From positions 94,992 through 158,991 of the forward strand of contig JAOPYI010000122.1 in NCBI GenBank assembly GCA_025964675.1: a DNA stretch of 64,000 nucleotides, written 5' to 3'. This document shows, piece after piece, positions 8,249 through 18,518 of the stretch; within the stretch, counting starts at the first letter, position 1; each line of letters begins with the position of its first letter. The translations under genes and the position numbers were made by a program. Source of the DNA: Sphaerisporangium sp. (lineage in GTDB: Bacteria > Actinomycetota > Actinomycetes > Streptosporangiales > Streptosporangiaceae). The notes under the pieces are model-generated. The model was not told the origin of the DNA. It did not search any database and saw nothing but the letters and a program-made list of their open reading frames with translations.

Positions 8249-11200
8249 TCAGGCGCGCGGCTTCTCCCGCATCTCGAACGTCTCGATGACGTCGTCGATC
8301 TTGATGTCGTTGTACCCGACACCGATACCGCACTCGAAGCCCTCGCGGACCTCGGTCGCGTCGTCCTTGAAGCGGCGCAGCGACGAAACGGTGAGGTTGT
8401 CGGCCACGACGACACCGTCGCGGATGATGCGGGCCTTGCTGTTGCGGGTGATCGTGCCCGAGCGGACCAGACAGCCCGCCACGTTGCCGATCTTCGGAAC
8501 CTTGAAGACGTCCCGGACCTCGGCGGTGCCGGTCTGGGCCTCCTCGAACTCCGGCTTCAGCATGCCCTTGAGGGCCGCCTCGATCTCCTCGATCGCCTGG
8601 TAGATGACCGAGTAGTAGCGGATGTCGACGCCCTCGCGCTCGGCCAGGTCGCGCGCCCTGACCTCGGGACGCACGTTGAAGCCGATGATGACGGCGTTGT
8701 CGTCCGCGATCGCCAGGTTGACGTCGTACTCGGTGATCGCGCCGACGGCACGGTGGAGCACCCGGAGGCGCACCTCCTCGCCGACGTCGATCTTGAGCAG
8801 AGCGTCCTCCAGGGCCTCCACGGAACCGGAGACGTCACCCTTGATGATGAGCTTGAGCTCGTCGACCTTGCCCTTCTCCAGGTCGCTGAAGAGCTCCTCG
8901 AGCGTGCGCCTGCGGCTGGACTTCGCCATGTCGGCGATGCGCTGCCGGGCCGCCCGCTGCTGGGCGATCTGACGGGCCATGCGGTCGTCGGTGACGACGA
9001 TGAAGTTGTCACCGGCGCCCGGAACGGCCGTGAGACCGAGCACCTGGACCGGACGCGACGGGTCGGCCTCGCTGACCTGCTCGCCGCTGTCGTCCAGCAT
9101 CGCCCGGACGCGGCCGAAGGCCTCGCCACAGACGATCGAGTCGCCGACCCGCAGGGTGCCGCGCTGCACGAGCACGGTCGCCACGGGGCCGCGGCCCTTG
9201 TCCAGGTGGGCCTCGATGGCGATGCCCTGGGCGTCCATCGTGGGGTTGGCACGGAGGTCGAGCTCGGCGTCGGCGGTCAGCAGGATCGCCTCGAGCAGGT
9301 CGTCGATGCCGAGTCCCTGCTTGGCGGAGATGTCGACGAACATCGTCGAGCCGCCGAACTCCTCGGCCACCAGACCGTACTCGGTGAGCTGGGCCCGGAC
9401 CTTCGTCGGGTCCGCGCCCTCCTTGTCGATCTTGTTGACCGCGACCACCACGGGGACGTTCGCCGCGTGGGCGTGGTTGAGCGCCTCGATGGTCTGAGGC
9501 TTCACGCCGTCGTCGGCCGCGACCACCAGCACGGCGATGTCGGTCGCCTGGGCACCACGGGCACGCATGGCGGTGAACGCCTCGTGACCCGGGGTGTCGA
9601 TGAAGGTGATCTTCCGGTCGTTGCCCTCGTGCTGGGTGGCCACCTGGTAGGCACCGATGTGCTGGGTGATGCCACCGGCCTCGCGGGCCACCACGTTGGT
9701 GTTGCGGATGGCGTCGAGCAGCTTGGTCTTACCGTGGTCGACGTGACCCATGACGGTCACGACCGGCGGACGCGGCGCGAGATCGGTCTCGTCGCCCTCG
9801 TCCTCACCGAACTCGATGTCGAAGGCCTCGAGAAGCTCGCGGTCCTCCTCCTCCGGGCTGACGACCTGGATGGCGTAGTTGAGCTCGGCGCCGAGGAGCT
9901 GCAGGGTCTCTTCGTTCACCGACTGGGTGGCGGTCACCATCTCGCCGAGGTGCAGCATGATCTGCACCAGCGACGCGGGGTTCGCACCGATCTTGTCGGC
10001 GAAGTCGGACAGCGAGGCTCCGCGCGGAAGGCGCAGGGTCTGGCCCGTGCCACGAGGGACCTGCACGCCGCCGATCGACGGCGCCTGCATGTTGTCGAAC
10101 TCTTGACGCCTCTGGCGCTTCGACTTGCGGCCACGGGTCGGACGGCCGCCGGGACGCCCGAAGGCACCCGCCGTGCCACCGCGACCACGAGCGCCGCCGC
10201 CACCGGGACGACCGGCGAAACCGCCGCCGCCACCACCGGCACCAGCGCCGGCGCCACCGCCGGGACGGCCACCGGTGCCCGTACGGGGACCGCTGAAGCC
10301 ACCGCCACCGCCACCGGGACGACCAGCGCCGCCGCCACCGCCACCGCCACCGGGACGGCCGGCGCCGGCGCCACCGCCGGGACGGCCACCGCCGCCACCG
10401 GGACGGCCGCCGCCGCCGCCACCACCGCCACCACCCTGTCCGGGGCCGGATGGGCGGGACGGCATCATCATCGGGTTGGGACGCGGACCACCGGGACGGG
10501 GACCACCCGCACCGGGACCGGGACGCGGACCCGCGGAGCCGGGACCCGGACGGGGACCCGCCGATCCGGGAGGACCGGAACGAGCGCCCGGCGGGCGCGG
10601 CGTCGTGCCGTCGCGGGGACCCTCACGGCGAGGCTCGCGGGGACCGGCGCCATCACGGCGCGGCTCGCGGGGACCGCCTTCACGAGGGGCGCCGTCACGG
10701 GTGGGAGGAGCCCCACCGTCACGGCCCGGACGCGGCGGGCGCTGGCCCATGCCGCTCGCGTTGGACGAGAAGGGGTTGTTGCCCGGGCGCGGGCCGCGCG
10801 GGCCCGGCTTCGGGCCTCCGGGCCGCGGAGCGCCGGAACCGGGAGCGCCGGAGCGCGGCCCCGCCGGAGCACCGCCGGGTGCGCCTCCACCAGGGGCGGA
10901 GGACGCCGCGGGACGCTGGGCCGGACCGGGCCGGGGACCCGGCTTCGGACCGGAACCGGGCCGCCCACCCTGTCCGCCCTGCGCGGGCTGGCGAGGAGCG
11001 GAGTCGGAATGATCGGAATGATCGGAATGAGGAGCCTCGAACCGGGGCGCCTCGGAGCGCGGGACGTCGGGACGCGGCGTCGCCGGGCGGGGAGCCTCGG
11101 TACGGGTGTCCTCGGTATGGGCTACCTCGGGACGCTCCACCGCGGCCGGGCGTGGAGCCTCGGCAGTCTCCTGCGGAGGCTGCTGGTTGACGTGGGGCAT

Positions 11201-11542
11201 CGGAACGGGCGGACGCGGCGCGACGTTCGCGGGCCCGGGTCGCGGACCCGGCCGCGGGCTGGGCCCCGGTCGCGGGGCCGTCTGGCCTGGCGCTACCGCA
11301 CCGTTGCCGGCCTGGCTCGGAGCCGGCCGGGGGGACGCCTTCGGCGCCCTGGACGACCTGTCGCCGCCCCTGGAATCGGAGGATCCCCTGGAGAACGCCT
11401 CCGTTAGCTTGCGGACGACCGGCGCTTCTATCGTTGAAGACGCCGATCGAACGAACTCGCCCATTTCTTGGAGCTTGGCCATCACGGCCTTGCTCTCGAC
11501 TCCGAACTCTTTGGCGAGCTCGTAGACTCGGACCTTCGCCAC
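8249..11542 (-). CDS. infB: Translation initiation factor IF-2, long form
   Basis: IF-2 brings fMet-tRNA to the 30S subunit and is a GTPase. At 1097 residues it is a long actinobacterial form. It has an N-terminal IF2_N domain ([20 protein letters not shown]), then about 420 residues of Pro/Gly/Arg-rich low complexity, then a second IF2_N segment, the G domain with GHVDHGKT near residue 596, and beta-barrel and C-terminal fMet-binding domains. A short in-frame tandem repeat (11005-11035) encodes HSD units in the linker. It follows ylxR and precedes the DUF503 gene. Confidence 0.97.
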   Translation of the reverse strand: MAKVRVYELAKEFGVESKAVMAKLQEMGEFVRSASSTIEAPVVRKLTEAFSRGSSDSRGGDRSSRAPKASPRPAPSQAGNGAVAPGQTAPRPGPSPRPGPRPGPANVAPRPPVPMPHVNQQPPQETAEAPRPAAVERPEVAHTEDTRTEAPRPATPRPDVPRSEAPRFEAPHSDHSDHSDSAPRQPAQGGQGGRPGSGPKPGPRPGPAQRPAASSAPGGGAPGGAPAGPRSGAPGSGAPRPGGPKPGPRGPRPGNNPFSSNASGMGQRPPRPGRDGGAPPTRDGAPREGGPREPRRDGAGPREPRREGPRDGTTPRPPGARSGPPGSAGPRPGPGSAGPRPGPGAGGPRPGGPRPNPMMMPSRPSGPGQGGGGGGGGGGRPGGGGGRPGGGAGAGRPGGGGGGGGAGRPGGGGGGFSGPRTGTGGRPGGGAGAGAGGGGGGFAGRPGGGGARGRGGTAGAFGRPGGRPTRGRKSKRQRRQEFDNMQAPSIGGVQVPRGTGQTLRLPRGASLSDFADKIGANPASLVQIMLHLGEMVTATQSVNEETLQLLGAELNYAIQVVSPEEEDRELLEAFDIEFGEDEGDETDLAPRPPVVTVMGHVDHGKTKLLDAIRNTNVVAREAGGITQHIGAYQVATQHEGNDRKITFIDTPGHEAFTAMRARGAQATDIAVLVVAADDGVKPQTIEALNHAHAANVPVVVAVNKIDKEGADPTKVRAQLTEYGLVAEEFGGSTMFVDISAKQGLGIDDLLEAILLTADAELDLRANPTMDAQGIAIEAHLDKGRGPVATVLVQRGTLRVGDSIVCGEAFGRVRAMLDDSGEQVSEADPSRPVQVLGLTAVPGAGDNFIVVTDDRMARQIAQQRAARQRIADMAKSSRRRTLEELFSDLEKGKVDELKLIIKGDVSGSVEALEDALLKIDVGEEVRLRVLHRAVGAITEYDVNLAIADDNAVIIGFNVRPEVRARDLAEREGVDIRYYSVIYQAIEEIEAALKGMLKPEFEEAQTGTAEVRDVFKVPKIGNVAGCLVRSGTITRNSKARIIRDGVVVADNLTVSSLRRFKDDATEVREGFECGIGVGYNDIKIDDVIETFEMREKPRA
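11005..11035. repeat. 9-bp tandem repeat inside infB
   Basis: GGAATGATC-type units recur about 3.5 times and keep the reading frame, giving an (HSD)n stretch in the disordered IF-2 linker. This is a probable replication-slippage site with little functional consequence. Confidence 0.75.
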
Positions 11543-11693
11543 TGCACTCCCTAACTCGGCCCGGGAGGCTGTGCCGCCGGACCGTCGCTACCTAGACGTA
11601 CTCATCGCCGCATGCTCATCAGGCGCTCATCGCTATCTGACCCGCCTATCGACTCGGCGTCCTACATGACAGTTGGTAACCATTCACCCGGTC

Positions 11694-12005
11694 CTACTCG
11701 GCGTCAAGCCCCGCGATAGAGGCCCGCAGACAAGCGTCGTCGAGCGGTCCCGCGACACGAAACGAGCGCGGAAACGCCCGGCGGCGTTCGGCAAGCTCCA
11801 GGCAGCTGAGAATCGGATGCACATAAGCACCACGGCCCTCAAGCCGTCCTCGCTGGTCAGGGACGATCTCGCCCTCGACCACCACCAGGCGGAGCAGCTC
11901 GGACTTTACCGTGCGAACCCGGCAGCCCACACACGTTCTCAGCGGAGCTGCCCGGCCACCGTATTCAAGCTTACCTTGCGGAGGCATCGGCAGGACCGGC
12001 CGCAT
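11694..12005 (-). CDS. ylxR: YlxR (DUF448) RNA-binding protein
   Basis: This small nusA-infB intergenic protein, about 97-103 residues, carries RTCVGCR at 23-29 and [16 protein letters not shown], the YlxR fold. YlxR has been linked to RNA binding and to RNase P in other bacteria. The listed start overlaps the nusA end by 35 bases; an alternative ATG at 11987 would overlap by 17. Neither has a well-placed ribosome site, so translation is probably coupled to nusA. Confidence 0.88.
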   Translation of the reverse strand: MRPVLPMPPQGKLEYGGRAAPLRTCVGCRVRTVKSELLRLVVVEGEIVPDQRGRLEGRGAYVHPILSCLELAERRRAFPRSFRVAGPLDDACLRASIAGLDAE

Positions 12006-12984
12006 CTCCCGCCGCCGTCGCCTGGGTGTCGGGACGGATGTCGATGCGCCATCCGGTGAGGCGAGCGGCGAGACGGGCGTTCTGCCCCTCTTTGCCGATC
12101 GCGAGCGAGAGCTGGTAGTCGGGCACCGTGACCCGGGCCACGCGACCCTCCAGATCTAGCACCTCGACATGGGAAACCCGCGCGGGCGACAGGGCATTCC
12201 CGACGAAGTCGGCGGCATCGTCGGACCAGTCGATGATGTCGATCTTCTCGCCGTGGAGCTCGGTCATCACGTTGCGCACCCGCGAGCCCATCGGGCCGAT
12301 GCAGGCGCCCTTGGCGTTGACCCCGCCCCGGCGCGAACGCACCGCGATCTTTGTGCGGTGGCCGGCCTCGCGGGCGATCGCGGCGATCTCCACCGTGCCG
12401 TCGGCGATCTCGGGGACCTCGAGGGCGAAGAGCTTCTTCACGAGGTTCGGGTGGGTGCGGGACAGCGTGACCGACGGGCCCTTGTGCCCCTTCTTCACCT
12501 GCACGACATAGCAGCGCAGCCGCTCGCCGTGGATGTACTCCTCGCCGGGGACCTGCTCGTTGTGGGGCAGGATCGCCTCGATCTTGCCGAGGTCGACCAG
12601 CACCACCCGAGGGTCCTTGCCCTGCTGGATGACGCCGGCGACCAGCTCGCCCTCGCGGCTGGCGAACTCACCGAAGTTGATCTCGTCCTCGGCGTCCCTG
12701 AGCTGCTGGAGGATCACCTGCTTCGCCGTGGTCGCGGCGATGCGGCTGAAGTTGCCAGGGGTGTCGTCGTACTCCCTGACGACCTGTCCCTCGTCGTCGA
12801 GCTCGGCGGCCCAGATCATGACGTGCCCGGAGCCACGGTCGAGCTCCGCACGCGCCTTCGGTGCCGCCCCCTCGGTGCGGACGTACGCGATCAGCAGTGC
12901 GTCCTCGATCGCCTTGACGACCAGGTCGAAGGAGATGTCCTTCTCCCGCTCAAGGCTTCGCAGGACGCTCATGTCAATGTCCAC
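11971..12984 (-). CDS. nusA: Transcription termination/antitermination factor NusA
   Basis: NusA binds RNA polymerase and modulates pausing, termination and antitermination. The 337-residue product has the N-terminal RNAP-binding domain ([20 protein letters not shown]), an S1 domain near 110-180 and two KH domains including [20 protein letters not shown] and [17 protein letters not shown]. It lacks the acidic repeats of enterobacterial NusA, as usual for actinobacteria. The GTG start at 12984 has a GGGAGG site four bases upstream, and rimP lies 12 bp upstream. Confidence 0.96.
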   Translation of the reverse strand: MDIDMSVLRSLEREKDISFDLVVKAIEDALLIAYVRTEGAAPKARAELDRGSGHVMIWAAELDDEGQVVREYDDTPGNFSRIAATTAKQVILQQLRDAEDEINFGEFASREGELVAGVIQQGKDPRVVLVDLGKIEAILPHNEQVPGEEYIHGERLRCYVVQVKKGHKGPSVTLSRTHPNLVKKLFALEVPEIADGTVEIAAIAREAGHRTKIAVRSRRGGVNAKGACIGPMGSRVRNVMTELHGEKIDIIDWSDDAADFVGNALSPARVSHVEVLDLEGRVARVTVPDYQLSLAIGKEGQNARLAARLTGWRIDIRPDTQATAAGDAAGPADASAR

Positions 12985-12996
12985 AAGGCCTCCCCC

Positions 12997-13509
12997 CTAG
13001 CCTTCGTCGCCGTCGTCGGCGTCTTCTTCGTCGAGCCCGTCTCCGCCGTCGAGGCGGCGGAACTCGACCTGAACCCTGCCCTTGGCCAGCTCGCGCCACG
13101 CGAGCCGGCGCGGCCCGCCCTCGGCCTGCAGCTCCACGCCGGAGTCGTCGACGGCCAGGAGACGGCCCTCGGCCGAGGTGCCGTCGCTCAGGTCGGCCTT
13201 CACCAGCCGGCCCTTGGCGCGGCGCCAGTGGCGGGGCTCGGTCAGCGGGCGGTCGACCCCGGGCGAGGTGACCTCCAGGACGTACGGGTTGCCGCCCATG
13301 ACGTCGCTGTCGTCGAGGGCCTTCGACACGGCCTGGCTGACGTCGGCGACCTTGTCCAGGCTGACACCGTCGTCGCCGTCCACGATGATCCGTAGCAGCC
13401 GCCGCTTGCCCGCGGGAGTGATCGTGACATCCTCGAGGTCGAGACCCTCCGCGGCGGCGACGGGCTCGAGAAGCTTTATCAGGTGGTCACGTCGAGCGTC
13501 GGCGCCCAT
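12997..13509 (-). CDS. rimP: Ribosome maturation factor RimP
   Basis: RimP is needed for 30S maturation. The 170-residue protein shows the N-terminal domain with AAEGLDLEDVTI and RRLLRIIVDGDDGVSLD, then the C-terminal SH3-like domain starting at YVLEVTSPGVDRPL, and an acidic tail. The ATG at 13509 follows GGAGGTC. It is the first gene of the rimP-nusA-ylxR-infB operon, so the operon promoter should lie within 13510-13694. Confidence 0.94.
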   Translation of the reverse strand: MGADARRDHLIKLLEPVAAAEGLDLEDVTITPAGKRRLLRIIVDGDDGVSLDKVADVSQAVSKALDDSDVMGGNPYVLEVTSPGVDRPLTEPRHWRRAKGRLVKADLSDGTSAEGRLLAVDDSGVELQAEGGPRRLAWRELAKGRVQVEFRRLDGGDGLDEEDADDGDEG

Positions 13510-13694
13510 GTTGACCTCCCAGTTGAATTATCGTACGTCTTGAGAGACGGACGAAGGCGTACCTCGCCCAACGGTTCACCAGCCTATCGACACCGGGGCA
13601 CGGAAAGAGCGTCACTCGGTTACCCACCGGGCGACGCGCCGTACGATGCTATGTGCCAAGCCAGGAAAAGCCGTCATCCACGGGAGGCAACACC
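13510..13694. promoter_or_regulatory. Divergent promoter region, rimP operon / lipoprotein gene
   Basis: This 185-bp region lies between the divergent starts at 13509 (minus) and 13695 (plus). It should hold both promoters. I could not pick out convincing -35/-10 boxes by eye. Confidence 0.45.
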
Positions 13695-14201
13695 GTGCGT
13701 CAGCGTGCCCTGACCCGGCGCGCGATGCTGTGTGGCACCGCCGCCGGAGCGGTAGCCGTGGCCGTCGCCGGTTGTTCGGGACAGCAGGCGGCGCCACAGG
13801 CGCCCCGGCCGCCCGATCCCGAGACCGTGCTGCTCACCAAAGTGATCGCCGACAAGGAGCAGGTGCTCGCGCTCTACCGCCAGGCCGCGCGCCAGGGCAC
13901 CGGCCTCGCCGCCAAGCTGCTGCCCTTCGAGCGGCGCCACGAAGCTCACCTCGCGGAGCTGCGACGCCGCCTGCCCTCGAGCCCGGCGCCCACCGCCGCC
14001 TCGCCGACCCCATCGGCCTCGGCGGGCTCCCCGCCCGGGGTGGCCAGGGTCTCGGTCGGAAGGCTGCGCGAGCTGGAGCGCAAGGCGGCGGCCTCCCGGC
14101 CGCGCCAGATCGGCGGCGTCTCCCCCGCCCTTGCGCAGTTGCTCGCCTGCATCGGCGCCTGCGAGGCCGCGCACGCGGCGGCCCTGGCGAGGGCATCGTG
14201 A
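13695..14201 (+). CDS. Tat-type lipoprotein, partner of DUF4439 protein
   Basis: From GTG 13695 (GGGAGG site upstream) the product begins VRQRALTRRAMLCGTAAGAV and ends its signal at the lipobox AVAGC, giving a lipid-anchored extracytoplasmic protein of about 168 residues. The mature part is helical (ETVLLTKVIADKEQVLALYR and a histidine-bearing helix), with a Pro/Ser/Ala linker, and resembles a ferritin-like bundle. Its stop overlaps the next GTG start (GTGA), so the two are translated together. Substrate is unknown. Confidence 0.75.
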   Translation: MRQRALTRRAMLCGTAAGAVAVAVAGCSGQQAAPQAPRPPDPETVLLTKVIADKEQVLALYRQAARQGTGLAAKLLPFERRHEAHLAELRRRLPSSPAPTAASPTPSASAGSPPGVARVSVGRLRELERKAAASRPRQIGGVSPALAQLLACIGACEAAHAAALARAS

Positions 14202-14674
14202 TCGACCCGCTCCAGGGGCTCAACAAGGTGCTCGACGCCGAGCACGCCGCGGTGTACGCCTACGGCATCGTGGGCGCCCGCACGAGCGGGGGCCTGCGGT
14301 CCTCGGCGACCGCCGGCTTCAACGCCCACCGCGCCAGGCGCGACCAGGTACGCCAGCTGATCACGAGCAGGGGCGGCACCCCCTCGGAGTCCGGCACGGC
14401 GTACGACCTGCCGTTTCCCGTGACGGCCGCGGCTGACGCGGCGCGCCTCGCCGCGCTGGTGGAGGACCGCGTGACCGCTGCCTACCTCGAGCTGGCCGCC
14501 GTGGACGACTCCTCGCTGCGGCGGCTCGCCGCGCTGGCCATGCAGGAGTGCGCCGTCAGGGGGTACGGCTGGCGCCCGGCGATCGCCAACCTGCCCGGCT
14601 GGCCGGCGCCCGAGCCCGCCCCGCCGCTGAAGGGGGCACCGACCACCTCGCCCCCGGTCTCCCTCAATCAGTGA
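14198..14674 (+). CDS. DUF4439 ferritin-like domain protein
   Basis: This 158-residue protein starts at the GTG overlapping the lipoprotein stop. It shows LNKVLDAEHAAVYAYGIVGA, then FNAHRARRDQVRQLI, LAALVEDRVTAAYLELAAV and AMQECAVRGYGW, four helices with spaced Glu/His as in DUF4439/ferritin-like proteins. Di-metal binding is possible by family but not shown. There is no signal peptide, so it is probably cytoplasmic opposite the lipoprotein. Confidence 0.82.
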   Translation: MIDPLQGLNKVLDAEHAAVYAYGIVGARTSGGLRSSATAGFNAHRARRDQVRQLITSRGGTPSESGTAYDLPFPVTAAADAARLAALVEDRVTAAYLELAAVDDSSLRRLAALAMQECAVRGYGWRPAIANLPGWPAPEPAPPLKGAPTTSPPVSLNQ

Positions 14675-14770
14675 ATCCCTTTGCCTGTAAGGCGATTAAG
14701 CCCATACGTCCACGTTTGCAAACCGTGTCCCGGGTAGCTGCCCGTCCATCGGAAGAACACGGAGGGACAC

Positions 14771-14962
14771 ATGGGCTGGAGTTACCGTAAGTCGATCAAG
14801 ATGGGGCCGTTCAGGCTCAACCTGTCGCGGAGCGGTGTCGGGCACAGCTACGGCGGACGTGGATTCCGTGTCACCAAGGGTGCCGACGGGCGGCGCACCG
14901 TCACCGTGAACCTGCCGGGCGGCTTCCACTGGCGCAAGACGCTCGGTGGCAGCCGAGGCTAG
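14771..14962 (+). CDS. DUF4236 small protein
   Basis: The 63-residue protein matches DUF4236 throughout: GWSYRKSIKMGPFRLNLSRS then GVGHSYGGRGFRVTKGADGR. The domain is common at the N-terminus of bacterial proteins of unknown function and is here the entire protein. A GGAGGGACAC ribosome site precedes the ATG. It ends before a strong bidirectional terminator. Confidence 0.85.
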   Translation: MGWSYRKSIKMGPFRLNLSRSGVGHSYGGRGFRVTKGADGRRTVTVNLPGGFHWRKTLGGSRG

Positions 14963-15018
14963 TCATTCCGATACCAAAGACGCGTGCCGTACGGACTGGA
15001 CTGGAACGGCACGTGGAA

Positions 15019-15061
15019 AAGGGGGTTCCCCGCCTCGGGCCGAGAGGCGGGGAACCCCCTT
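15019..15061. terminator. Strong bidirectional terminator between DUF4236 gene and proS
   Basis: A perfect 18-bp stem (15019-15036 with 15044-15061; arm AAGGGGGTTCCCCGCCTC) closes a 7-nt loop GGGCCGA, between convergent genes. The terminal AA/TT pairs give short T runs in both directions. Confidence 0.9.
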
Positions 15062-15072
15062 CGACATGGGTG

Positions 15073-16821
15073 TCAGGCTACGGGAGCCCCGACGGCCAGC
15101 ACGCGGTCGACGGCCTCGGCGAGCGGGATCTCCTCCTTGACGCCGGTCGCGCGGTCACGCAACTCCACGACGCCCTGCGCGAGCCCGCGGCCGATGATCA
15201 GGATCGTCGGGACGCCCAGCAGCTCGGCGTCCTTGAACTTCACTCCCGGCGAGACCCCGGCGCGGTCGTCGACGAGCACGCGCACGCCCTTGGCCTCCAG
15301 CTCCTCGGCGAGCTTCAGCGCCACCTCGACCTGGTTGTCCTTGCCGGTGCCGACGATGTGGACGTCGGCGGGTGCCACCTCGCGGGGCCAGACCAGGCCC
15401 AGCTCGTCGTGCTTCTGCTCGGCGAGCACGGCCACGGCGCGCGAGACGCCCACGCCGTACGAGCCCATGGTGATGCGGATGGGCTTGCCGTCGGGGCCGA
15501 GGGCGTCGAGCCCGGCGGCGTCGGCGTACTTGCGGCCGAGCTGGAAGATGTGGCCGATCTCGATGCCCCGGTCGATGGACAGCGGGTGGGCGCAGCGGGG
15601 GCAGGCGTCGCCGGCGCGCACCTCGGCGGCCTCGATCGTGCCGTCGGGCTCGAAGTCGCGGCCCGCCACGACATGCGCGGCGTGCCGGCCCTGCTCGTTG
15701 GCTCCGGTGACCCAGGAGCTGCCGGCCACCACCCGGGGATCGACGAGGTACCGGATGCCCAGCTCCTTGAGGACCTGGGGACCGATGTAGCCGCGGACCA
15801 GGCCCGGGTGCCTGGCGAAGTCGGGCGCCTCGAAGATCTCGGGGATGCCCGGCTCCAGTGCGGCCTCCAGACGCTTGAAGTCGACCTCACGGTCGCCGGG
15901 CAGGCCGACGATCAGCGTCTCGGTGTCGCCGGACCCGGGGGTGCGCACCTTGACCACGATGTTCTTGAGGGTGTCGGCGGCGGTCACTCCGAGGCCGTAC
16001 CGCTCGTTGACCAGGGACACCAGCGACTCGATCGTCGGCGTGCCGGGGGTGTCGAGGACCTCGGCCGCGGGGTGCTCGGTGGTCACGGCGGGTGGCGGGG
16101 GTGTGACGACGGCCTCGGCGTTGGCGGCGTAGCCGCAGTTGTGACAGGCGACGAAGGTGTCCTCGCCGGTGACGCAGGGCGCGAGGAACTCCTCAGACGC
16201 CGAGCCGCCCATGGCCCCTGAGACCGCGAAGACGATCTTGTAGTCGATGTGGAGCCGGTCGAACAGCTTGATGTAGGCCTCGCGGTGCAGCTCGTACGAG
16301 CGCTTGAGGCCGTCGTCGTCGAGGTCGAAGGAGTAGGAGTCCTTCATGATGAACTCGCGGCCACGAAGGATGCCGGCCCGGGGACGCGCCTCGTCGCGAT
16401 ACTTCGTCTGGATTTGATAGAGAATGACCGGATAGTCCTTATAGGAGGAGTACTCCCCCTTGACCATGTCGGTGAACATCTCCTCGTGGGTGGGCCCGAG
16501 CAGGTAGTCGGCGCCCTTGCGGTCCTTCAGCCGGAAGAGCGTGTCGCCGTACTCGGTCCAGCGGCCGGTGGTCTCGTAGTGGTCACGGGGCAGCAGCGCG
16601 GGGAAGAGCACCTCCTGGCCGCCCATGGCGTTCATCTCCTCGCGCACCACGCGGGCGATGTTCTCCATGACGATCTTGCCGAGGGGCAGCCACGAGTAGA
16701 TGCCGGGGGCGACACGGCGGACGTAGCCGGCGCGGACGAGCAGCTTGTGGCTCGGCACTTCCGCGTCCGCCGGATCCTCACGCAGGGTGCGCAGGAACAG
16801 GGTGGACATACGCAGCAGCAC
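15073..16821 (-). CDS. proS: Prolyl-tRNA synthetase
   Basis: ProRS charges tRNA-Pro. At 582 residues this is the bacterial type: the class II core begins [20 protein letters not shown], motif 1 includes [20 protein letters not shown], motif 2 contains [16 protein letters not shown], then an editing INS domain of about 170 residues, motif 3 ([16 protein letters not shown]) and the anticodon-binding domain ending near [10 protein letters not shown]. The GTG at 16821 follows a GAGGAG site. It is transcribed away from the fprA-like gene. Confidence 0.97.
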   Translation of the reverse strand: MLLRMSTLFLRTLREDPADAEVPSHKLLVRAGYVRRVAPGIYSWLPLGKIVMENIARVVREEMNAMGGQEVLFPALLPRDHYETTGRWTEYGDTLFRLKDRKGADYLLGPTHEEMFTDMVKGEYSSYKDYPVILYQIQTKYRDEARPRAGILRGREFIMKDSYSFDLDDDGLKRSYELHREAYIKLFDRLHIDYKIVFAVSGAMGGSASEEFLAPCVTGEDTFVACHNCGYAANAEAVVTPPPPAVTTEHPAAEVLDTPGTPTIESLVSLVNERYGLGVTAADTLKNIVVKVRTPGSGDTETLIVGLPGDREVDFKRLEAALEPGIPEIFEAPDFARHPGLVRGYIGPQVLKELGIRYLVDPRVVAGSSWVTGANEQGRHAAHVVAGRDFEPDGTIEAAEVRAGDACPRCAHPLSIDRGIEIGHIFQLGRKYADAAGLDALGPDGKPIRITMGSYGVGVSRAVAVLAEQKHDELGLVWPREVAPADVHIVGTGKDNQVEVALKLAEELEAKGVRVLVDDRAGVSPGVKFKDAELLGVPTILIIGRGLAQGVVELRDRATGVKEEIPLAEAVDRVLAVGAPVA

Positions 16822-17032
16822 GGCTACTCCTCGGTCGCGGGGATTGACAGGTATACAGGCTATCGAGTCTCGCGCGGGCCTCGCCCGATTTGGCCCCGCG
16901 CCCGCCTCCCCCCGTCACGGGGCCCGATTTCATCGATCCCCTCCGGCGTGCGAGTCTGGCCGGGAGGACCGGGTTCCGCGACAATCTGGTCCATGACGAT
17001 GTGGGACCGACGAGTCCCGCTAAGGAGGCCGC
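16822..17032. promoter_or_regulatory. Divergent intergenic region, proS / ferredoxin reductase
   Basis: 211 bp separate the two starts. A strong AAGGAGG ribosome site serves the plus-strand gene. No T-box or other leader structure is evident. Confidence 0.4.
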
Positions 17033-18352
17033 ATGTCGCTCCGCGTGGCGATCGTGGGATCTGGTCCCGCCGGGATCTACACGGCCGAGGCACTGACGAA
17101 GCAGGCGGGTGAGCCCGTTGAGATCGACGTGCTCGACCGGCTGCCCACGCCGTTCGGCCTGGTGAGATACGGCGTCGCGCCCGACCACACCTCGATCAAG
17201 TCGATCGCCGGCTACCTCCGGCGGGTGCTGGAGCTGCCCTCGGTGCGGTTCCTCGGCGGCGTGGAACTCGGATCCGACGTCACTGTGGAGGACCTGGCCG
17301 CCGGCTACGACGCGGTGGTCTACTGCACGGGCGCGATGGTCGACCGGCGTCTCGGCATCCCCGGTGAGGACCTGCCGGGCAGCGTCGCCGCGACCGACTT
17401 CGTCAACTGGTACTGCGGCCACCCCGACATGCCAGCTGACGCCTTCTCCCTCGACAGCAACGACGTAGCCGTGATCGGCGTCGGCAACGTCGCCGTCGAC
17501 GTGGTCCGGATCCTCGCCAAGACCGCCGACGAGCTGCGGTCCACCGACGTGCCGCAGGAGGTGCTCGACCGCCTGGCGAAGAGCCAGGTCACCGGCATCC
17601 ACATGATCGGCAGGCGCGGCCCCGAGCACGCGAAGTTCACGCTCAAGGAGCTGCGCGAGCTGGGCGATCTTCCCAACTGCGACGTGCTGGTCCGTCCAGA
17701 CGAGGCCGGCACCGGCGACCTCGGCGAGCTGTCGCGGCAGATCCGGGGCAACGTCGAGGTGCTCAAATCGTGGTCACAGCGCGCGGCCGAGGGGCGCCCG
17801 CGCCGTCTCGACGTGCGGTTCTGGCTGCGTCCGGTGGAGATCCTCGGGAGCGCCCGGGTGGAGGCGCTCCGGCTGGAGCGCACGCGGCTGGACGGAGGGC
17901 GGGTCACCGGCACCGGCGAGTTCGAGACCATCCCGGTCGGCATGGTGCTGCGCTCGGTGGGCTACCAGAGCGTCCCCCTGCCGGGCGTGCCCTTCGACGA
18001 CGCGACGATGACAGTGCCGAACGTCGCGGGGCGGGTGTCCGAGGGGCAGTACGTCGCGGGCTGGCTCAAGCGCGGGCCGACCGGCGTCATCGGCACCAAC
18101 AAGTCCGACGCCGCCGAGACCGTGCGCACGCTGCTGGCCGATCACGCCTCGCGTCCCGGGCGCGCGGCCCCGGTGTCCCGGCTGGACGACATGCTCGCGG
18201 CGCGCGGCGTGACCCCGGTGACGTACGACGAGTGGCTCGCCATCGAGGGGGCGGAGGCGGCGCTCGCCGCCTCACTCGGCCGGGGCGAGCACGTCAAGCT
18301 GGTCGGCCGCTCCGCGATGCTCGCCGCCTGCGGGCGCGCGCTTCCCTCCTGA
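17033..18352 (+). CDS. fprA: Ferredoxin-NADP+ reductase, adrenodoxin-reductase type (FprA-like)
   Basis: This FAD enzyme of 439 residues moves electrons between NADPH and ferredoxins, typically supplying cytochrome P450s or iron-sulfur systems. The FAD-binding GSGPAGIYTAE lies at 9-19, the family segment PTPFGLVRYGVAPDH at 39-52, the NADP-binding GVGNVAVDVVRILAK at 149-163, and the FAD-closing WLKRGPTGVIGTNKSDA in the C-terminal third. Length fits mycobacterial FprA (456 residues). It stands alone with its own AAGGAGG site. Confidence 0.93.
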   Translation: MSLRVAIVGSGPAGIYTAEALTKQAGEPVEIDVLDRLPTPFGLVRYGVAPDHTSIKSIAGYLRRVLELPSVRFLGGVELGSDVTVEDLAAGYDAVVYCTGAMVDRRLGIPGEDLPGSVAATDFVNWYCGHPDMPADAFSLDSNDVAVIGVGNVAVDVVRILAKTADELRSTDVPQEVLDRLAKSQVTGIHMIGRRGPEHAKFTLKELRELGDLPNCDVLVRPDEAGTGDLGELSRQIRGNVEVLKSWSQRAAEGRPRRLDVRFWLRPVEILGSARVEALRLERTRLDGGRVTGTGEFETIPVGMVLRSVGYQSVPLPGVPFDDATMTVPNVAGRVSEGQYVAGWLKRGPTGVIGTNKSDAAETVRTLLADHASRPGRAAPVSRLDDMLAARGVTPVTYDEWLAIEGAEAALAASLGRGEHVKLVGRSAMLAACGRALPS

Positions 18353-18518
18353 CATCTCCATAGGAGACGTTTGCGCTGGGTAGGGCGCGGAAGGAGTACC
18401 CGAGACGGCGGCACCGTGCCACGGCTCCGTACCCGCCGCGCCAGCCGGACCGGGGGGACCGCTCGATGACCACGCAGACGTATCCACGCGCCCGCAGGGC
18501 CGTCACAGGGGCCCGGTC

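Noticed and set aside
10120..10740. Pro/Gly-rich repeats resembling a short CRISPR or minisatellite
   Set aside because: Units are codon-level GGX/PGR variations inside the IF-2 linker, with no regular spacer and no cas genes.
7409..11407. Very long plus-strand open frame of about 1330 codons opposite rbfA-infB
   Set aside because: It is an artefact of high GC and low-complexity infB sequence; the product is repetitive Thr/Gly/Arg text with no domain, and the real genes lie on the minus strand.
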